Below are positions 34,548-48,149 of a DNA stretch of 64,000 bases, in pieces (the stretch's first letter is position 1; each line of letters opens with the position of its first letter). The DNA lies in assembly GCA_010094045.1 (NCBI GenBank), contig ML986587.1, forward strand, positions 248,001 to 312,000, in the 5' to 3' direction. The notes under the pieces were generated by a model. It was not told the DNA's origin. It did not search any database and saw only the letters and a program-made list of their open reading frames with translations. Made by a program: the position numbers and the translations under genes. The DNA comes from Lojkania enalia. Lineage: Eukaryota; Ascomycota; Dothideomycetes; Pleosporales.

Positions 34548-36166
34548 TCATCCAGCTCTCCGTCTCTTCGTCCCGTTCTGGACTGCTGTAGTGCCATTTG
34601 TTGCGGCTCTTCTTGCCTCATCACCACTTACAGGTACTTCGTCATCATTCATCCACTCTCTGCCGGCACCGGGACTCCTCCTTCTAAATTGGCCGGCGCC
34701 GACAGCAACTACCTCATCCTCGCTGTCGCTAGCTTCGATGTCTAGCAGAACGGGCATCCGGAACTCACTCGTCTCATACTCTGCCATGGCCTTCACTGGT
34801 TCGATGGTCAGCACGTCTACCTCTTCGTCCTCTTGATCGAGTCGGCGTTTGTGTATTTCTTCCAAAGGCTGGATGTCGAATTCATCCTCACGCTCAAAAT
34901 ATTCTACATTTTCCTCTACTTCGGCAAAGTCCGGAGCGAGTGCTGACCACCTTTGAGGCTGCAAGATCGACCAAAGCCAAACGCGACCAGAATCAACGCC
35001 CACTGCTGCAACAAAAGGTCTATAGGGATGCCACTCTACGACAGAGAGCTCTTCTTTTGTGCCCTCGAGAATCTTGACCAGGCTACCCTGCCCACGTTCC
35101 CATACATAGATATGGTGGTTCATCCACGTAGACGCCGTAACGTATTCACCGGTAGGGCTGAATGATACATGGTTCCAAGATAGCTTCTGAACCAAGTCTT
35201 GGAATTTATGTTCGACTTCAAGCCGGAGAGTGTCAAAATCTAGTCTTGGGTTCGAGAGGTCAGGGAGGTGTAGGGTTCTAACGATCCTGTCGCTAGAGTT
35301 GATTACGACGTCTCGTCCGGAGGGCGTAAGCCGTACGAAGACAATGATGTTGTTGGTTACGCGCGTGGAGTATTGTACCTGGCAGCTTGTTGTGTTGATG
35401 ATATTTAGCCATCCTTTGTTCGTGCCGGTGATAATGTGTTCACCAGAGGGCGTGAAGACAGTAACAGTGGTTGTAGATTTGGCATCTTGTTTAGCATCCT
35501 GTGCGGCCTGCTTCTCTGTTGCATTCTCGCGTTCGACCTGCGTCCGGCGGGGTGCGGAGGGTAGGGTGTATTTGGTGGGGGCTTCGGCGGAAATGTCGAC
35601 AAGTACAGGCTGGTCTTCGAAAAGTGCGGCCACGAACAGCATACTATTTTTCGATATTAGTCGAGATAAAAGACGACACGTAAGGCTACTCACTGATTCT
35701 TGGGATGTAGCTCGGCTATGAAAATGGCGGATTCGAAGCGGACAGTACGCACTCGAGACCCATCTTTCAAGTCCCAGAGCACGCATTTCCAGTCTTGACC
35801 GGCGCTCAAAAGGTAGCGATCGTTAGTCGACCAGCTCAGCGATTGGACCTGACGCGTGTGGCCCCGCAGCTTTCGCGCAACGCCGTTTGTCTCGATGTCG
35901 AATATGACTACTACGCCATCGTGCTGTAGGGCGCACAGTCAGAAACTCGATATGGAATGTAGACCAATTGGCGCATACTCTTCCAGAGGCGAGAAGATCG
36001 CCACGGTGACTGAAACGAATCGACGTCGAATGACCGCTGCCTGCATCCAGAAACGGTGAGTCATGGCCCGGAAGGAATGGCGAGGATGCTACTCACGTAG
36101 GCGGCCTGTGATAACTTCGGGACAGTCCTGCGCAAGGACGAAGGGGTCAATGAGGGACAGGTTCAT
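34548..36166 (-). CDS. SWD1: WD40 subunit of COMPASS (Swd1/RbBP5 homologue)
   Basis: Exons on the minus strand: 36166-36097, 36040-35979, 35923-35694 and 35643-34548, giving 485 aa. The start reads MNLSLIDPFVLAQDCPE, then GRLRSGHSTSIRFSHRGDLLASGR, HDGVVVIFDIETNG and GHTRQVQSLSWSTNDRYLLS, a run of WD repeats. The middle has WNHVSFSPTGEYV and MNHHIYVWERGQGSLVKIL, as in Swd1/RbBP5 beta-propellers. The C-terminal 150 residues are acidic and disordered (EEVDVLTIEPVK) and end in a basic KRRR. In yeast Swd1 is a core subunit of the Set1 complex, which methylates histone H3 Lys4 at transcribed genes. Introns are 56, 55 and 50 bp with GT-AG ends and join cleanly in phase. The gene is divergent from RPB1. 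Confidence 0.93.
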
Positions 36167-36861
36167 GGCGCCAAAGTAGATCACAAGTGAGGTGCAGGTT
36201 GTGGCGCACTTTTTGCAGCATTATTCTATCTGCGCAGGCATCTGTGCCCTGCGTGACGCACCACGAGTGAGTAAGTGAGAACTTGCTTTGACCGTGAGGG
36301 CAGCGCGGCGACAAAGAGGGAAAGGCCGAAGAACAGCCGGGGCTTGGCGGCTCGCCCTCTGAAACAGCGCCTCAGCAGGAGGTAGAACGTCAAAGCGACG
36401 CTCACTCCTCCACCCTCCACCCTCGCGCCCGAACGACCGCTCTACCATCAACGAGCGCGTCTTTGCATCATCGCCAACGCTTGCACTGCGCGATTCGCGA
36501 CAAAGTCAGGCGCAGCGACGTTACCCGCCACCTGACGCTCCGAACGGCGAGCCCCCCGACCCGTGCGGCCTTTGACGACGGGCTCTATTCTTCGACCGTA
36601 TCTCTTCACGCGCATCCGGCGCATCGAGATTTATCCAACCCGCGCGCGACCGGTGATATTCTAGCGGCGATATTTGTTACAACGGCAGATTTAGGAGGTT
36701 TCTAGGTGGAGGAGGTGCTGTGCCGGCGTGGCCACCGCGGCCGCCTTCACAGCTGCGGCTTTAACGCGCCTCAACATCGCTCCTGGTGAAAGCGCTTTCC
36801 CGACTTATATAGAGCGTCTCTCAAGCGAGTTTTCGCTGAGTCTTTACTACACACCGCAACC
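36167..36861. promoter_or_regulatory. divergent promoter region SWD1 / RPB1
   Basis: A 695-bp spacer between two outward-facing transcription genes. A TATATA string at 36806-36811 lies 51-56 bp before the RPB1 ATG and may be a TATA element or part of a short leader. The rest is GC-rich, with no assigned sites. Confidence 0.45.
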
Positions 36862-39800
36862 ATGGCGCCCGGGGCACCTATGCCGTCAAAATGCCCGCTG
36901 CGCACTATTAAGGAGATCCAGTTCGGCCTTCTTTCGCCGGAGGAGATCAAAGCAATGAGTGTCGTGCACATACTGTATCCTGAGACTATGGTACGGAGCA
37001 TGACTCTCTTATATTGCCCATGCTAAACCACCGCAGGATGAGCAGAAGCAGGCACCTCGACAAGGTGGTCTCAACGACCCCAAACTTGGTACCATCGATC
37101 GGATGTACCAATGTGCAACTTGTAAAGAGGACATTCAGGTGTGCCCTGGTCATTTTGGCCATATTGAGCTTGCTGTGCCCGTCTTTCACGTTGGTAAGGC
37201 GCTCGCCTCTTTGCCTCACTAAAAGGTATGCTAACGCTATCACTAGGTTTTGTAGTAAAGATTAAGAAGATTTTGGAGACAGTATGCCACAACTGTGGCC
37301 TCATCTTAGCCGACTATAACCACCCAGACTGGCGGGCCGCCATCCGGATCAAGGACCCCAAGAAACGATTTGATGCAATATGGCGATTATCCAAGACAAA
37401 GCGGGAATGCGTTTCGGAAGTCCCTGAAGATGATGGTAAAAAGGGTAACAAGATCCCCCATGGTGGCTGCGGCAATCGGCAGCCGGATGCAATCCGGAAA
37501 GAGGGGTTGAAGTTAACAGCGTCGTTCAAACCAAAGAAAGATCAAGATGATGAGGGCAAAGGCGAAGAGAAGCGCGTAATCACACCTCAGGACGCACTAA
37601 ACATCTTCAAGAACCTGTCCGACAATACCCTTCATCTCCTCGGCCTGAATGCCGATTACGCTCGACCTGAGTGGATGGTCCTCACAGTATTGCCTGTGCC
37701 TCCGCCTCCTGTTCGTCCTAGTATCTCCGTCGATGGAACGGGTCAAGGCATGCGCGGCGAAGACGATTTAACATACAAACTTGGAGACATCATCCGCGCC
37801 AACGCCCGCGTACAAGACTGCATTCAACAAGGCTCGCCTCAACATATCCTCAACGAGTTTGAGAGCCTTCTACAATACCATGTGGCTACATATATGGACA
37901 ACGATGCGAATGGTGTGCCCCAGGCAATGCAGAAGTCTGGTCGACCATTAAAGACAATTCGTGGTCGTCTAAAGGGTAAAGAAGGTCGTCTCCGAGGTAA
38001 CCTGATGGGCAAGCGTGTGGATTTCTCTGCTCGTACCGTCATCACTGGCGATCCTAACCTGTCTTTGGACCAAGTCGGAGTTCCGCGCTCAATCGCTCGG
38101 ACCCTTACATATCCAGAAATCGTCACCAAGTTCAACATCAGCAAGTTGACGAACTTGGTGCGTAACGGCCCAAATCAACATCCTGGCGCCAACTATGTCA
38201 TTAAATCCGATGGTGTGAGGCTCGACCTCAAACATAATAAGAATTTGGATGAGCTGCGACTTCAGTACGGTTGGAAGGTTGAGCGACACATCGACGACGA
38301 TGATGTTATCATTTTCAATCGGCAACCATCTCTACACAAGGAATCAATGATGGGCCATCGCGTCAAAGTAATGCCTTATTCCACTTTCCGTCTCAACTTG
38401 TCCGTTACATCTCCATACAACGCCGATTTCGACGGTGACGAGATGAACCTTCACGTCCCACAGAGTGACGAAACTCGATCCGAGATTATGAACCTTTGCA
38501 TGGTTCCTCTCAACATTGTGTCTCCACAGGGCAATAAGCCCCTCATGGGCATCGTGCAGGACACGCTTTGTGGAATCTACAAGATGACACGTCGTGACAA
38601 CTTCTTGACCAAAGAGCAGGTCATGAACATCTTGATGTGGGTTCCAAATTGGGATGGTGTCATACCACAACCCGCTATTATCAAACCACGTCCTCGATGG
38701 ACCGGAAAGCAACTAATTAGCTTGGCCTTCCCAGATGGCGTTAATATCGTCCGCGGTGGTGCCCATCCTATCAACGATGATGGTTTGCTGATTCAGGGCG
38801 GAGAGCTCCTGTATGGCCAACTCATTAAGAAATTTGTTGGAGCCAGTGCGGGCGGTGTCATCCATGTCATCTACAATGAATACGGCTGGGAGAAAACGGT
38901 CGGTTTCTTTGATGCTGCTCAGCGCATCGTGTGCTATTGGCTTCTACATAACGGTTTCAGTATCGGCATTGGTGATACTATTCCAGATCCGAAAACTGCG
39001 GAGAAGATCTCGGAAGAAATTGCCAAGGCAAAAGCCAAGGTCGAGGACACTGTCAAGCAGGCGACCGGAAATGAACTCGAACCTTCTCCTGGCCTTAGTG
39101 TGCGAGCAACATTCGAATCTAAGGTTCAAAAATCTTTGAACGAAGGCCGTGAAGGCGGTGGTACAGCTGCCCAAAAGAGTTTAAAGGATCTTAACAACGT
39201 CGTCCAGATGGTGAATTCCGGATCCAAAGGTTCCACTGTGAACATTTCCCAGATGATAGCGCTTGTTGGACAGCAGGCTGTGGAAGGGCAGCGTATACCT
39301 TTCGGATTCAAATATAGGACTCTCCCGCACTTCACTAAAGACGACTATTCGCCAGAGTCTAGAGGCTTCGTCGAGAACTCCTATTTGCGCGGCCTAACGC
39401 CTACCGAATTTTTCTTCCACGCCATGGCTGGCCGTGAGGGTTTGATCGATACTGCTGTCAAGACTGCCGAAACCGGATATATTCAGCGTCGTTTGGTGAA
39501 GGCTCTCGAGGATGTGATGGTCAAATATGATGGTACTGTCCGAAATTCAATGGGAGATATTATCGAATTCGTCTACGGCGAAGACGGCCTAGACGGCACG
39601 TGTATCGAGAACCAGAGGGTTGATATCATCAATTGTTCGCATGCTCAATTTGAGAAGCGTTATAGAGTAGATGTCATGGGCGATCACCTTTCCATCTCTC
39701 CCGACGCGCTCGAGCTTGCTACTGAAATTCAAGGGGATCTCGATGTTCAGCGCCACCTTGATGAGGAATGGGAGCAGCTCTGTCTCGACCGCGAGTTCTT

Positions 39801-42270
39801 GCGGAAACGCCAGCACGAAGAATCGGAGGACTTGCAGCTACCCCTCAATATTGAGCGCATGATCCAATCCGCAAAGACGAAGTTCAATATTAGGGAGGGT
39901 AAACGGAGCGACTTACACCCTATTGAAACTATTACTAAGATCCGCGAAACACTGGACAACCTTGTAGTAATTCGTGGTGAGGATCATCTGTCTATCGAGG
40001 CTCAGGCTAGTGCAACCCAGCTCTTCAAGTGTCAGCTACGATCACGGCTAGCCTTCAAGCGCTTGGTCGAACGAGATGGTCTCAACAAGACAGCATTGGA
40101 CAACGTCTTAGGTGACCTGCAGAATCGCTTCCTGCGAGCTGCTGTTGCCCCTGGCGAAATGGTTGGAGTCCTTGCAGCCCAGTCTATCGGTGAACCTGCA
40201 ACGCAGATGACTCTGAACACGTTCCATTTTGCTGGTGTGTCATCCAAGAACGTCACTCTCGGAGTACCGCGCCTGAAGGAAATCTTGAACATCGCAGCCA
40301 ACATCAAGACCCCATCCATGCTTGTTTGCCAAGAGGATCCGAGGGGCACTCAACAACAGGCCAAGTTCCTTCGAAGCCGCATCGAGCACACTACTCTACG
40401 TTCCTTGGCTGAAACGGTCGAGCTCTATTATGATCCTGACATCCATTCTACTGTTATTGAAGCGGATGAGGACATGGTGGAGTCCTACTTTATCATTCCT
40501 GAAGAGGACACTGATACCGAGCAACAGTCTAAATGGCTTTTGCGTATCACACTTGACCGCAAGAAGTTGCTTGACAAGAGCATAAATATCACGGAAGTCG
40601 CTGCTAGGATAAAGGAGGAGTTTGCTCCAAACGTGGCCGTTATCTTCAGCGACGAAAATGCTGATGAGCAAGTGTTGCGTGTCCGCTTCATTTGGGACCA
40701 CAACCTGAAGGAACAGGAAGAGGAAGAGGATGACAGAGACGAACGGTGGATGCGCAAGCTTGAAAAACACCTGCTCGATGATGTTTCTCTTCGCGGTGTC
40801 CGTGGCGTAGAGAGGGCTTTCATTCGAACCGAAAACCGACTAGCTGAGCGAGACGATGGATCGCTCTTCGTCTCCAAAGACGATCCCCGCTGCCAAGAAT
40901 GGGTTCTTGACACCACTGGCACCGCTTTGGCGGAGGTGCTCGCTGTTGATGGCGTCGATCCTACCCGCACGTATTCCAATTCCTTCATTGAGGTTCTTGG
41001 TGTGCTCGGTATCGAGGCTGCTCGAGCTGGACTGCTCAAAGAGTTGGCTATGGTGTTATCATTCGACGGTTCCTACGTCAACCATCGTCATATGGCCCTC
41101 CTTGTTGATATCATGTGTCAGCGCGGCTTGCTTATGGCCATTACCCGTCACGGTATTAATCGAAACGATACTGGCGCTTTGATGCGCTGTTCTTTTGAAG
41201 AGACTGTCGAGATTCTCCTCGAAGCTGCAGGCTTTGGTGAGCTTGACGACTGCAAGGGAGTGTCGGAGAATATCATGCTCGGTCAAATGGCGCCTATGGG
41301 CACTGGAGAGTTTGACTTGGTCATGGATAACGCTATGCTCCTTACCATGGTTGAAGATAACTCTCATATTCGCGTTGGCACTGCTGCTGGCGCATACATG
41401 GATAGCGGTGCGGCTACTCCGTATGACCTTGGATCTCCGACATATGAAGGAGGCGTTGGCGGCCCATCTTATGACGCAACATTCTCCCCGCTGGCGGCAC
41501 CAGGAGGAGATGATCAGGGTGGCTTAACTGCTTATGGGGGACAATACGGCGATGGAAGTTTCAGTCCGTTTGCAGGTGCCCGAAGCCCTGGCTACGCGCC
41601 TATGAGCCCTGGCTTTGGTGGAACAAGTCCGACATCCCCAGGGTATTCCCCAACCTCGCCCGGGTATTCGCCGACTTCACCTGGCATTAGCAGCCCCCGT
41701 TTCGGCGCAACCTCTCCTGGTTACTCCGCGACGAGTCCTCAGTACTCTCCAACATCGCCGACGTACTCTCCCACTTCGCCAGCATACGGCTCTCCTACAT
41801 CTCCATCATACTCACCAACATCGCCGAGCTACTCGCCCACTTCACCATCATACTCACCAACGTCTCCGAGCTACAGTCCTACGTCGCCTGCACAACAGAT
41901 GCGTGGTGCAACATCGCCGCACTACAGTCCGACATCGCCAGCATATAGCCCCACGTCGCCGATGTACAGCCCGACAAGCCCACAATTCGGCGGCGGCGGT
42001 GAGAGACGCTCACCCACCTCTCCCACATCACCAAGCTACAGCCCGACGAGCCCTGTCTATAGTCCGACCAGCCCATCCGGTGCATATTCACCCACATCGC
42101 CAAAGTTTTCCCCCACATCTCCGGGCCCGACACCCTACTCGGCTACATCTCCGAAGTGGTCGCCGACCTCCCCTACCTATTCTCCGACGTAAGTTATCTT
42201 CAGGACATAGTTGTAGTTCTCCTTTAGCCATTCGTAGTCTAATATCATTCGCAGGTCGCCCCAGCAGTAG
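36862..42270 (+). CDS. RPB1: RNA polymerase II largest subunit RPB1
   Basis: Four exons, 36862-36990, 37037-37193, 37247-42188 and 42255-42270, encode 1747 aa, the normal fungal length. The start [20 protein letters not shown] leads into the clamp with zinc ligands ([17 protein letters not shown]). The catalytic loop [12 protein letters not shown] carries Asp489, Asp491 and Asp493, which bind the active-site magnesium. The bridge helix/trigger-loop region ([16 protein letters not shown]) is present. The C-terminal domain begins near residue 1540 and holds about 15 exact YSPTSP units among degenerate ones, broken by spacers such as [11 protein letters not shown] and FGGGGERR. The last intron (66 bp) splits the final repeat, and a 16-nt exon adds TSPQQ. 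As the catalytic core of Pol II it makes mRNA precursors in the nucleus. Confidence 0.98.
41560..42188 (+). repeat. CTD heptad-coding repeat array of RPB1
   Basis: This stretch codes the degenerate YSPTSPS-type heptads. At DNA level the copies differ at third positions, so the array is an old protein repeat, not a recent DNA tandem duplication. Spacers break it into several blocks. The Ser/Pro-rich coding bias also opens a long meaningless frame on the same strand. Confidence 0.9.
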
Positions 42271-43548
42271 TGATGAACTCAGTACGCATGGCGCGTCTTG
42301 GTGTAAATCTAAATGTAAGGTTTAACCTTGCGTTTTGTATTCTCACATTCGCTTCTTTTGAGCACATCTGGCTAATATGGTGATGTAAAGCTCACCGAGC
42401 CTGCCTACTTCATTCGCTCACGAAGATCTTCGCCGACGTACCTTTAGCTAGGCCCACGCCGACCGATTTTTCTCCGTTCGCGAACTTATAATCTCATAAA
42501 AATTTTCTAGAACCTCTATGTACAACATTAGTTATACGTCTTTCTATCAGATTGCTGACCTTTTTCTATCGCGCTGTGCACGAATCGAAAAACAGACGAT
42601 AAACATTATTCTGCATCTTACTATTATCACAAACATTTCCAGGGGTGTTATGGCGTTTTGAAATGCATTTCTGGTTCTTGGGTAATCTACAATGCGAAGT
42701 CTAAAAGACTAACGCAAGAGTCGCGAGGGGAGTGATGAGGCATAACATGAAAAGGCCTCCTTGGTTTCCTCTCTTTTTCCCTCTTGTGCAACATCAAAAT
42801 CTTGTATGGCGTTCCGGCGGGAGTATAGAGACTAGTCCGGCCTCTTTTCGTCTTCTAGTCGAGAGTTAATGGGCGGATGTCTGGAGTTTGATTATTTGTG
42901 TTTGCGTTCATTTTTGACGGCCTGTCAAATTGAAAGTTGAGGCTCGTTTATATAGAATTGTAGTCGGAATCAAAATTGAGATGGGTTGGGTTGATGAGTA
43001 GGAGATACCAGTGACGGAGGGATGGAGTTGGTAGGTACTTAGCTTAGTCGACGAGGGGAGGTAGTGAATGAGGGCGATATTGCTCTGTCGGTGAGATGGG
43101 AGGAGACATTATGAAATGACTTGTTGTTTGTCGCATTCCTTGCGTTTGGTATTTGTCCAATGTGAGATCAATACTATCAAGTAGACATTGGATCTAGGAA
43201 AAAACAGCTTTACTAGTATCCTTGCTAGCATATGTTACAAAGTACAAATTTATAAGCCTTAAGAGGTTATACAATAGGCTGCTCGGCATTCCCCATCTTC
43301 GCCCATCCTATTGTCATCAATAATCAATGCTTAACAGAATGTCAAACGCGGACAGACAGATGCGGTACAGAATACCAACTTTTCACCATTCTTAATCAGA
43401 CACAGACGCAGTGTGTACACGCGGAAAGATCAACGTACACCAGCAATGACAGATGATATGACACAAGTGGCTTTCCACCAGTCCTTTTATTAAGTTATAA
43501 GTACAATACCACGGACAGGTTTTGCGATCCCTTACATTCAAGGCAGCA
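42271..43548. other. intergenic, convergent 3' ends
   Basis: About 1.3 kb between the 3' ends of RPB1 (plus) and RAD1 (minus). It contains their 3' UTRs; no other gene is supported. Confidence 0.6.
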
Positions 43549-44704
43549 TTAAATCTCATCCTTCGTCCCCTCATCATGATCCGCTTCAATTCCCAAAATC
43601 GTTTCATCAGCTTCATACCCTTCCTCACCTTCGTCGACCAGCGGCACGAACCTGAAATCCACGAAACTCACCTTCGCCCCTTCGGCTCCTGCATCTACTT
43701 CGATCATAAATTGCAAACTGAGGACGCCCTGTGTATCACTACGGATACTGACTTTTGTAGCGACGCTCATAGCGCGCGCCGCTTTTTGGATCAGAGCGAA
43801 TTTGTAAGTAGAACGAAGTGTCGAGGTGGGGTCGCTGAGTTGAAAGGTCTCGAGGAGGTTGGGTTGGGCATCGGGTGCTGAAGGATGGTTGGGGTTGGTG
43901 GGTGGTGGGGCGGGCGTGGGCTGCTGTTGTTGACTGAACTCGACACGAGCAGATCCTAGCGGGCCTGAGGCAGAAAGCGCGAAGAATGGTTTTCCGCGCG
44001 CCATGCGGGCATATAGGCTCAAGCTCTCAGGGCTCGTAGATGCGAGTTCGGATATCGCGTCGAAGAGCCAGGAGCCTCGCATGATTGTTTTGAATGCTAA
44101 GGATTGTCGATCAAAGGGGATTTCGTCTGCAAAATCGGGTTCATAGGTTGTTAGATTGCAAGTTGTGCTAATTGTGGATTCAGTGAGGATGATGGAAAGG
44201 GGCGCCCCAATGCTGTCATAGCTGATGCGGCACATGTTGTTCATGCCTAAGACGTTGTTTGAGAAGGCCGTACTCGTCGAGTTGTCGCGCGCCCACGGTG
44301 GTTTGGAGTTGTTCGGGTCTGTCAGCCCAAAAATTTGAAGTGTTTCGAGGAGGGACGGAAGAGAGATTTGGAAGGTCGGAGTTGAAGAGGCTTCATCTTC
44401 CTCCTCTTCGTCTGAATCTTCATGTTGACGGGGTTGAGGCGGCGTCGCGCGAAAAGTGTAGCTTGTGAAGAGAGACTTATCGAGGAAGGCAGAGCCTAGC
44501 GAGCCGTGAGCTGAGGGCAATTGCAGAGAACAGATCCTATATACCTTCCATGACACTCGCTTCATCAACAGAGAACCTGAGTCCCTCTTCGCTAATCTGA
44601 ACATGAGCCTTGTCGGAGAAATTGATGCAGCGAAGTAGATGGTAGAGCTGGCGGGCGGAGTTGGAAACTGCAGTGAGAACGGGGTGTTCGTCCTCATCGT
44701 CCAT
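43549..44704 (-). CDS. RAD1: Rad1-family DNA damage checkpoint clamp subunit (9-1-1 complex)
   Basis: Two exons, 44704-44545 and 44495-43549, encode 368 aa. Exon 1 reads MDDEDEHPVLTAVSNSARQL, then RCINFSDKAHVQISEEGLRF and SVDEASVMEG. These match the first repeat of the PCNA-like fold in Rad1 (S. pombe Rad1, budding yeast Rad17). The 49-bp intron joins it in phase to SAFLDKSLFTSYTF. Later parts include the acidic insert DSDEEEEDEASS, PSLLETLQIFG and the second PCNA-like half with AISELASTSPESLSLY. An insert rich in Pro/Gln (about residues 265-290) is species-specific. Rad1 with Rad9 and Hus1 forms a clamp loaded at DNA damage to activate the ATR-type checkpoint kinase. It shares the minus strand with OST5, whose stop is 184 bp upstream of the RAD1 start. 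Confidence 0.92.
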
Positions 44705-44887
44705 CTTGGCAGCTGTCTGTGAATATTTGATATGATTTCAGAAGTATATCAATATAGAGGAAGTGCAAGTAGAGGAGCGGGAGGCAGTGGAAGATAGTAG
44801 GTTTGATATCTTAGATTCCTGAACTTTTATTGCATTCCCGTAGACTACAGCATGTCCCGAACGCCGTTGGAGGATATAGATAAGAAA

Positions 44888-45284
44888 TTAGACGTAGACG
44901 CCAACTGCACAGATCATGTAGACTGCCCCGAACCTACTGGGTGTTAGCCATCTCTTCTCGTCTGTATCAATTATGCGAAGGACGTACCCGAATGCTAATG
45001 ACGCCGGGATTCCGAGGAGCGGGAGGCTGATGAAGGATCGGACTGCGCAAGAGTTAGTTAAAAGCCTATAGGTCATTAGCGGTTGTGAGCGCATACTCAA
45101 GCTGAAGACTCCGGCGAGGATGAAGGCTGCAGTCAGTTAGCATGCTCGACATGGGTCAAAGGGTCCCCATACAAATCAGTAGAAGGAAGAAGCCAACGGT
45201 GAACTGAGAGCCTTTGCCTACGGTGGGATAGTATGGCGAGGCAGCAGCAGCCTCCCACTGGAAATCGAGGAACGGCGACGACAT
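44888..45284 (-). CDS. OST5: oligosaccharyltransferase small subunit Ost5/TMEM258 homologue
   Basis: Four tiny exons on the minus strand: 45284-45173, 45126-45097, 45042-44988 and 44933-44888, encoding 80 aa, the family's usual size. The chain MSSPFLDFQWEAAAASPYYP leads to a first helix (FTVGFFLLLISFILAGVF) and a second (IPASLAFGFGAVYMICAVGV). It ends GVYV, as in yeast Ost5, and its SLAFGFG and GVYV resemble TMEM258's SLFMGFG and GIYV. In yeast Ost5 is a small subunit of the oligosaccharyltransferase that N-glycosylates proteins in the ER. All introns (46, 54, 54 bp) have GT-AG ends. The last acceptor is CAGTAG: using TAG gives GFG, while using CAG would insert one Arg. The gene is divergent from GCN5 with 307 bp between the starts. 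Confidence 0.85.
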
Positions 45285-47090
<1,806 letters not shown>

Positions 47091-48149
47091 TTCCATTCTT
47101 TTCGGTAGAGGGTACTAATGTTACTGTGGAGTTCCTCGGAATGCTTTGCTTAGCCGCATTGGGTATAAGGATAATACGGTGTTTGATGGTCAAATGGGTA
47201 TACTGCTGGGATGTGCATATCGGATAGCGTAAAGTTCATTTATCATGGCGGTTATGGAGATCGGGTTGTTATTATTCCGTCTATGCACCTCTTTGTCTTT
47301 GGCATTGTCGCCAAAGCATCGACGCAGACATGTGGGTTCCTTGTGCAACGCCCCACAAAACATGTTCTGATCAAGATAATCGATTCCACCTAAGCACGCA
47401 AAAAATCATCTCAACCATTCATTCATCGCGTCAACTTTTCATTTCTTTCTTTAGTCCTCCCTCGGAGACCGAAAGGAGAGATACTAGCATAACGTACACT
47501 ATCTAGCCGTCCTTCAAGTAACGATAAAACAGAAGTCAATCCATCGTGTCGCCCGTAGACTCCCAGACATGATCACATGAGAAAGGGAGAAGACCATGCC
47601 AGACACATGCCACACACCCACCGAGCTCCCACTCACCGAGGTCTCTGCCAGAAGTGAAACCGTCTGCACTACGCATCCATCGTTTACGTGAAGCCAGATC
47701 GCGCAATTTCGCCACAGGGAGAATAGCTAGGATACCAACCAAGGAGAGTAAAACAGAGAACGCCGGAACAGAAGAGAGAGAACCAAGGTTGTGTTCGTAA
47801 AAGAAGAAGGGAAGGAAAAGGGGGGAAAAGAAATTCAATTTCTTATGCCGCCACACCTCATTCATCTACCCGGCACGATGTGATAGACGGTAGATTCGGG
47901 TATCCATATTCTCAAGCGGGGATTTTGAATATCCAAGTTCGATATATGCTTGCTGATGATATCAAACTGCATAGAACTGCCGCCGAAAGGGAAAGGAGTG
48001 AGAAATGCTATAGTACATTGTAGTCCTATATCGCACAGGACGGGTGGGGTTGGATCGTAGACCTGGAGACTAGACGAGACGGATATTGGTGATTAGAACA
48101 CCAGCTCAGCTAAACGAACATAAGTCGTTAGTCTTATAGATCAAGAGAT
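47091..48149. other. intergenic, convergent 3' ends
   Basis: About 1.06 kb between the 3' ends of GCN5 (plus) and TOA1 (minus). No other gene can be supported; it presumably holds the two 3' UTRs. Confidence 0.6.

Noticed and set aside
34373..34627. Alternative frame extending past the SWD1 stop
   Set aside because: No donor/acceptor pair links it to SWD1, and the main frame already ends with a plausible basic tail.
41615..42325. A 236-codon open frame in a second reading frame over the RPB1 tail
   Set aside because: It arises from the repetitive Ser/Pro-coding CTD sequence read one base off; His/Arg/Pro-rich with no independent start context.
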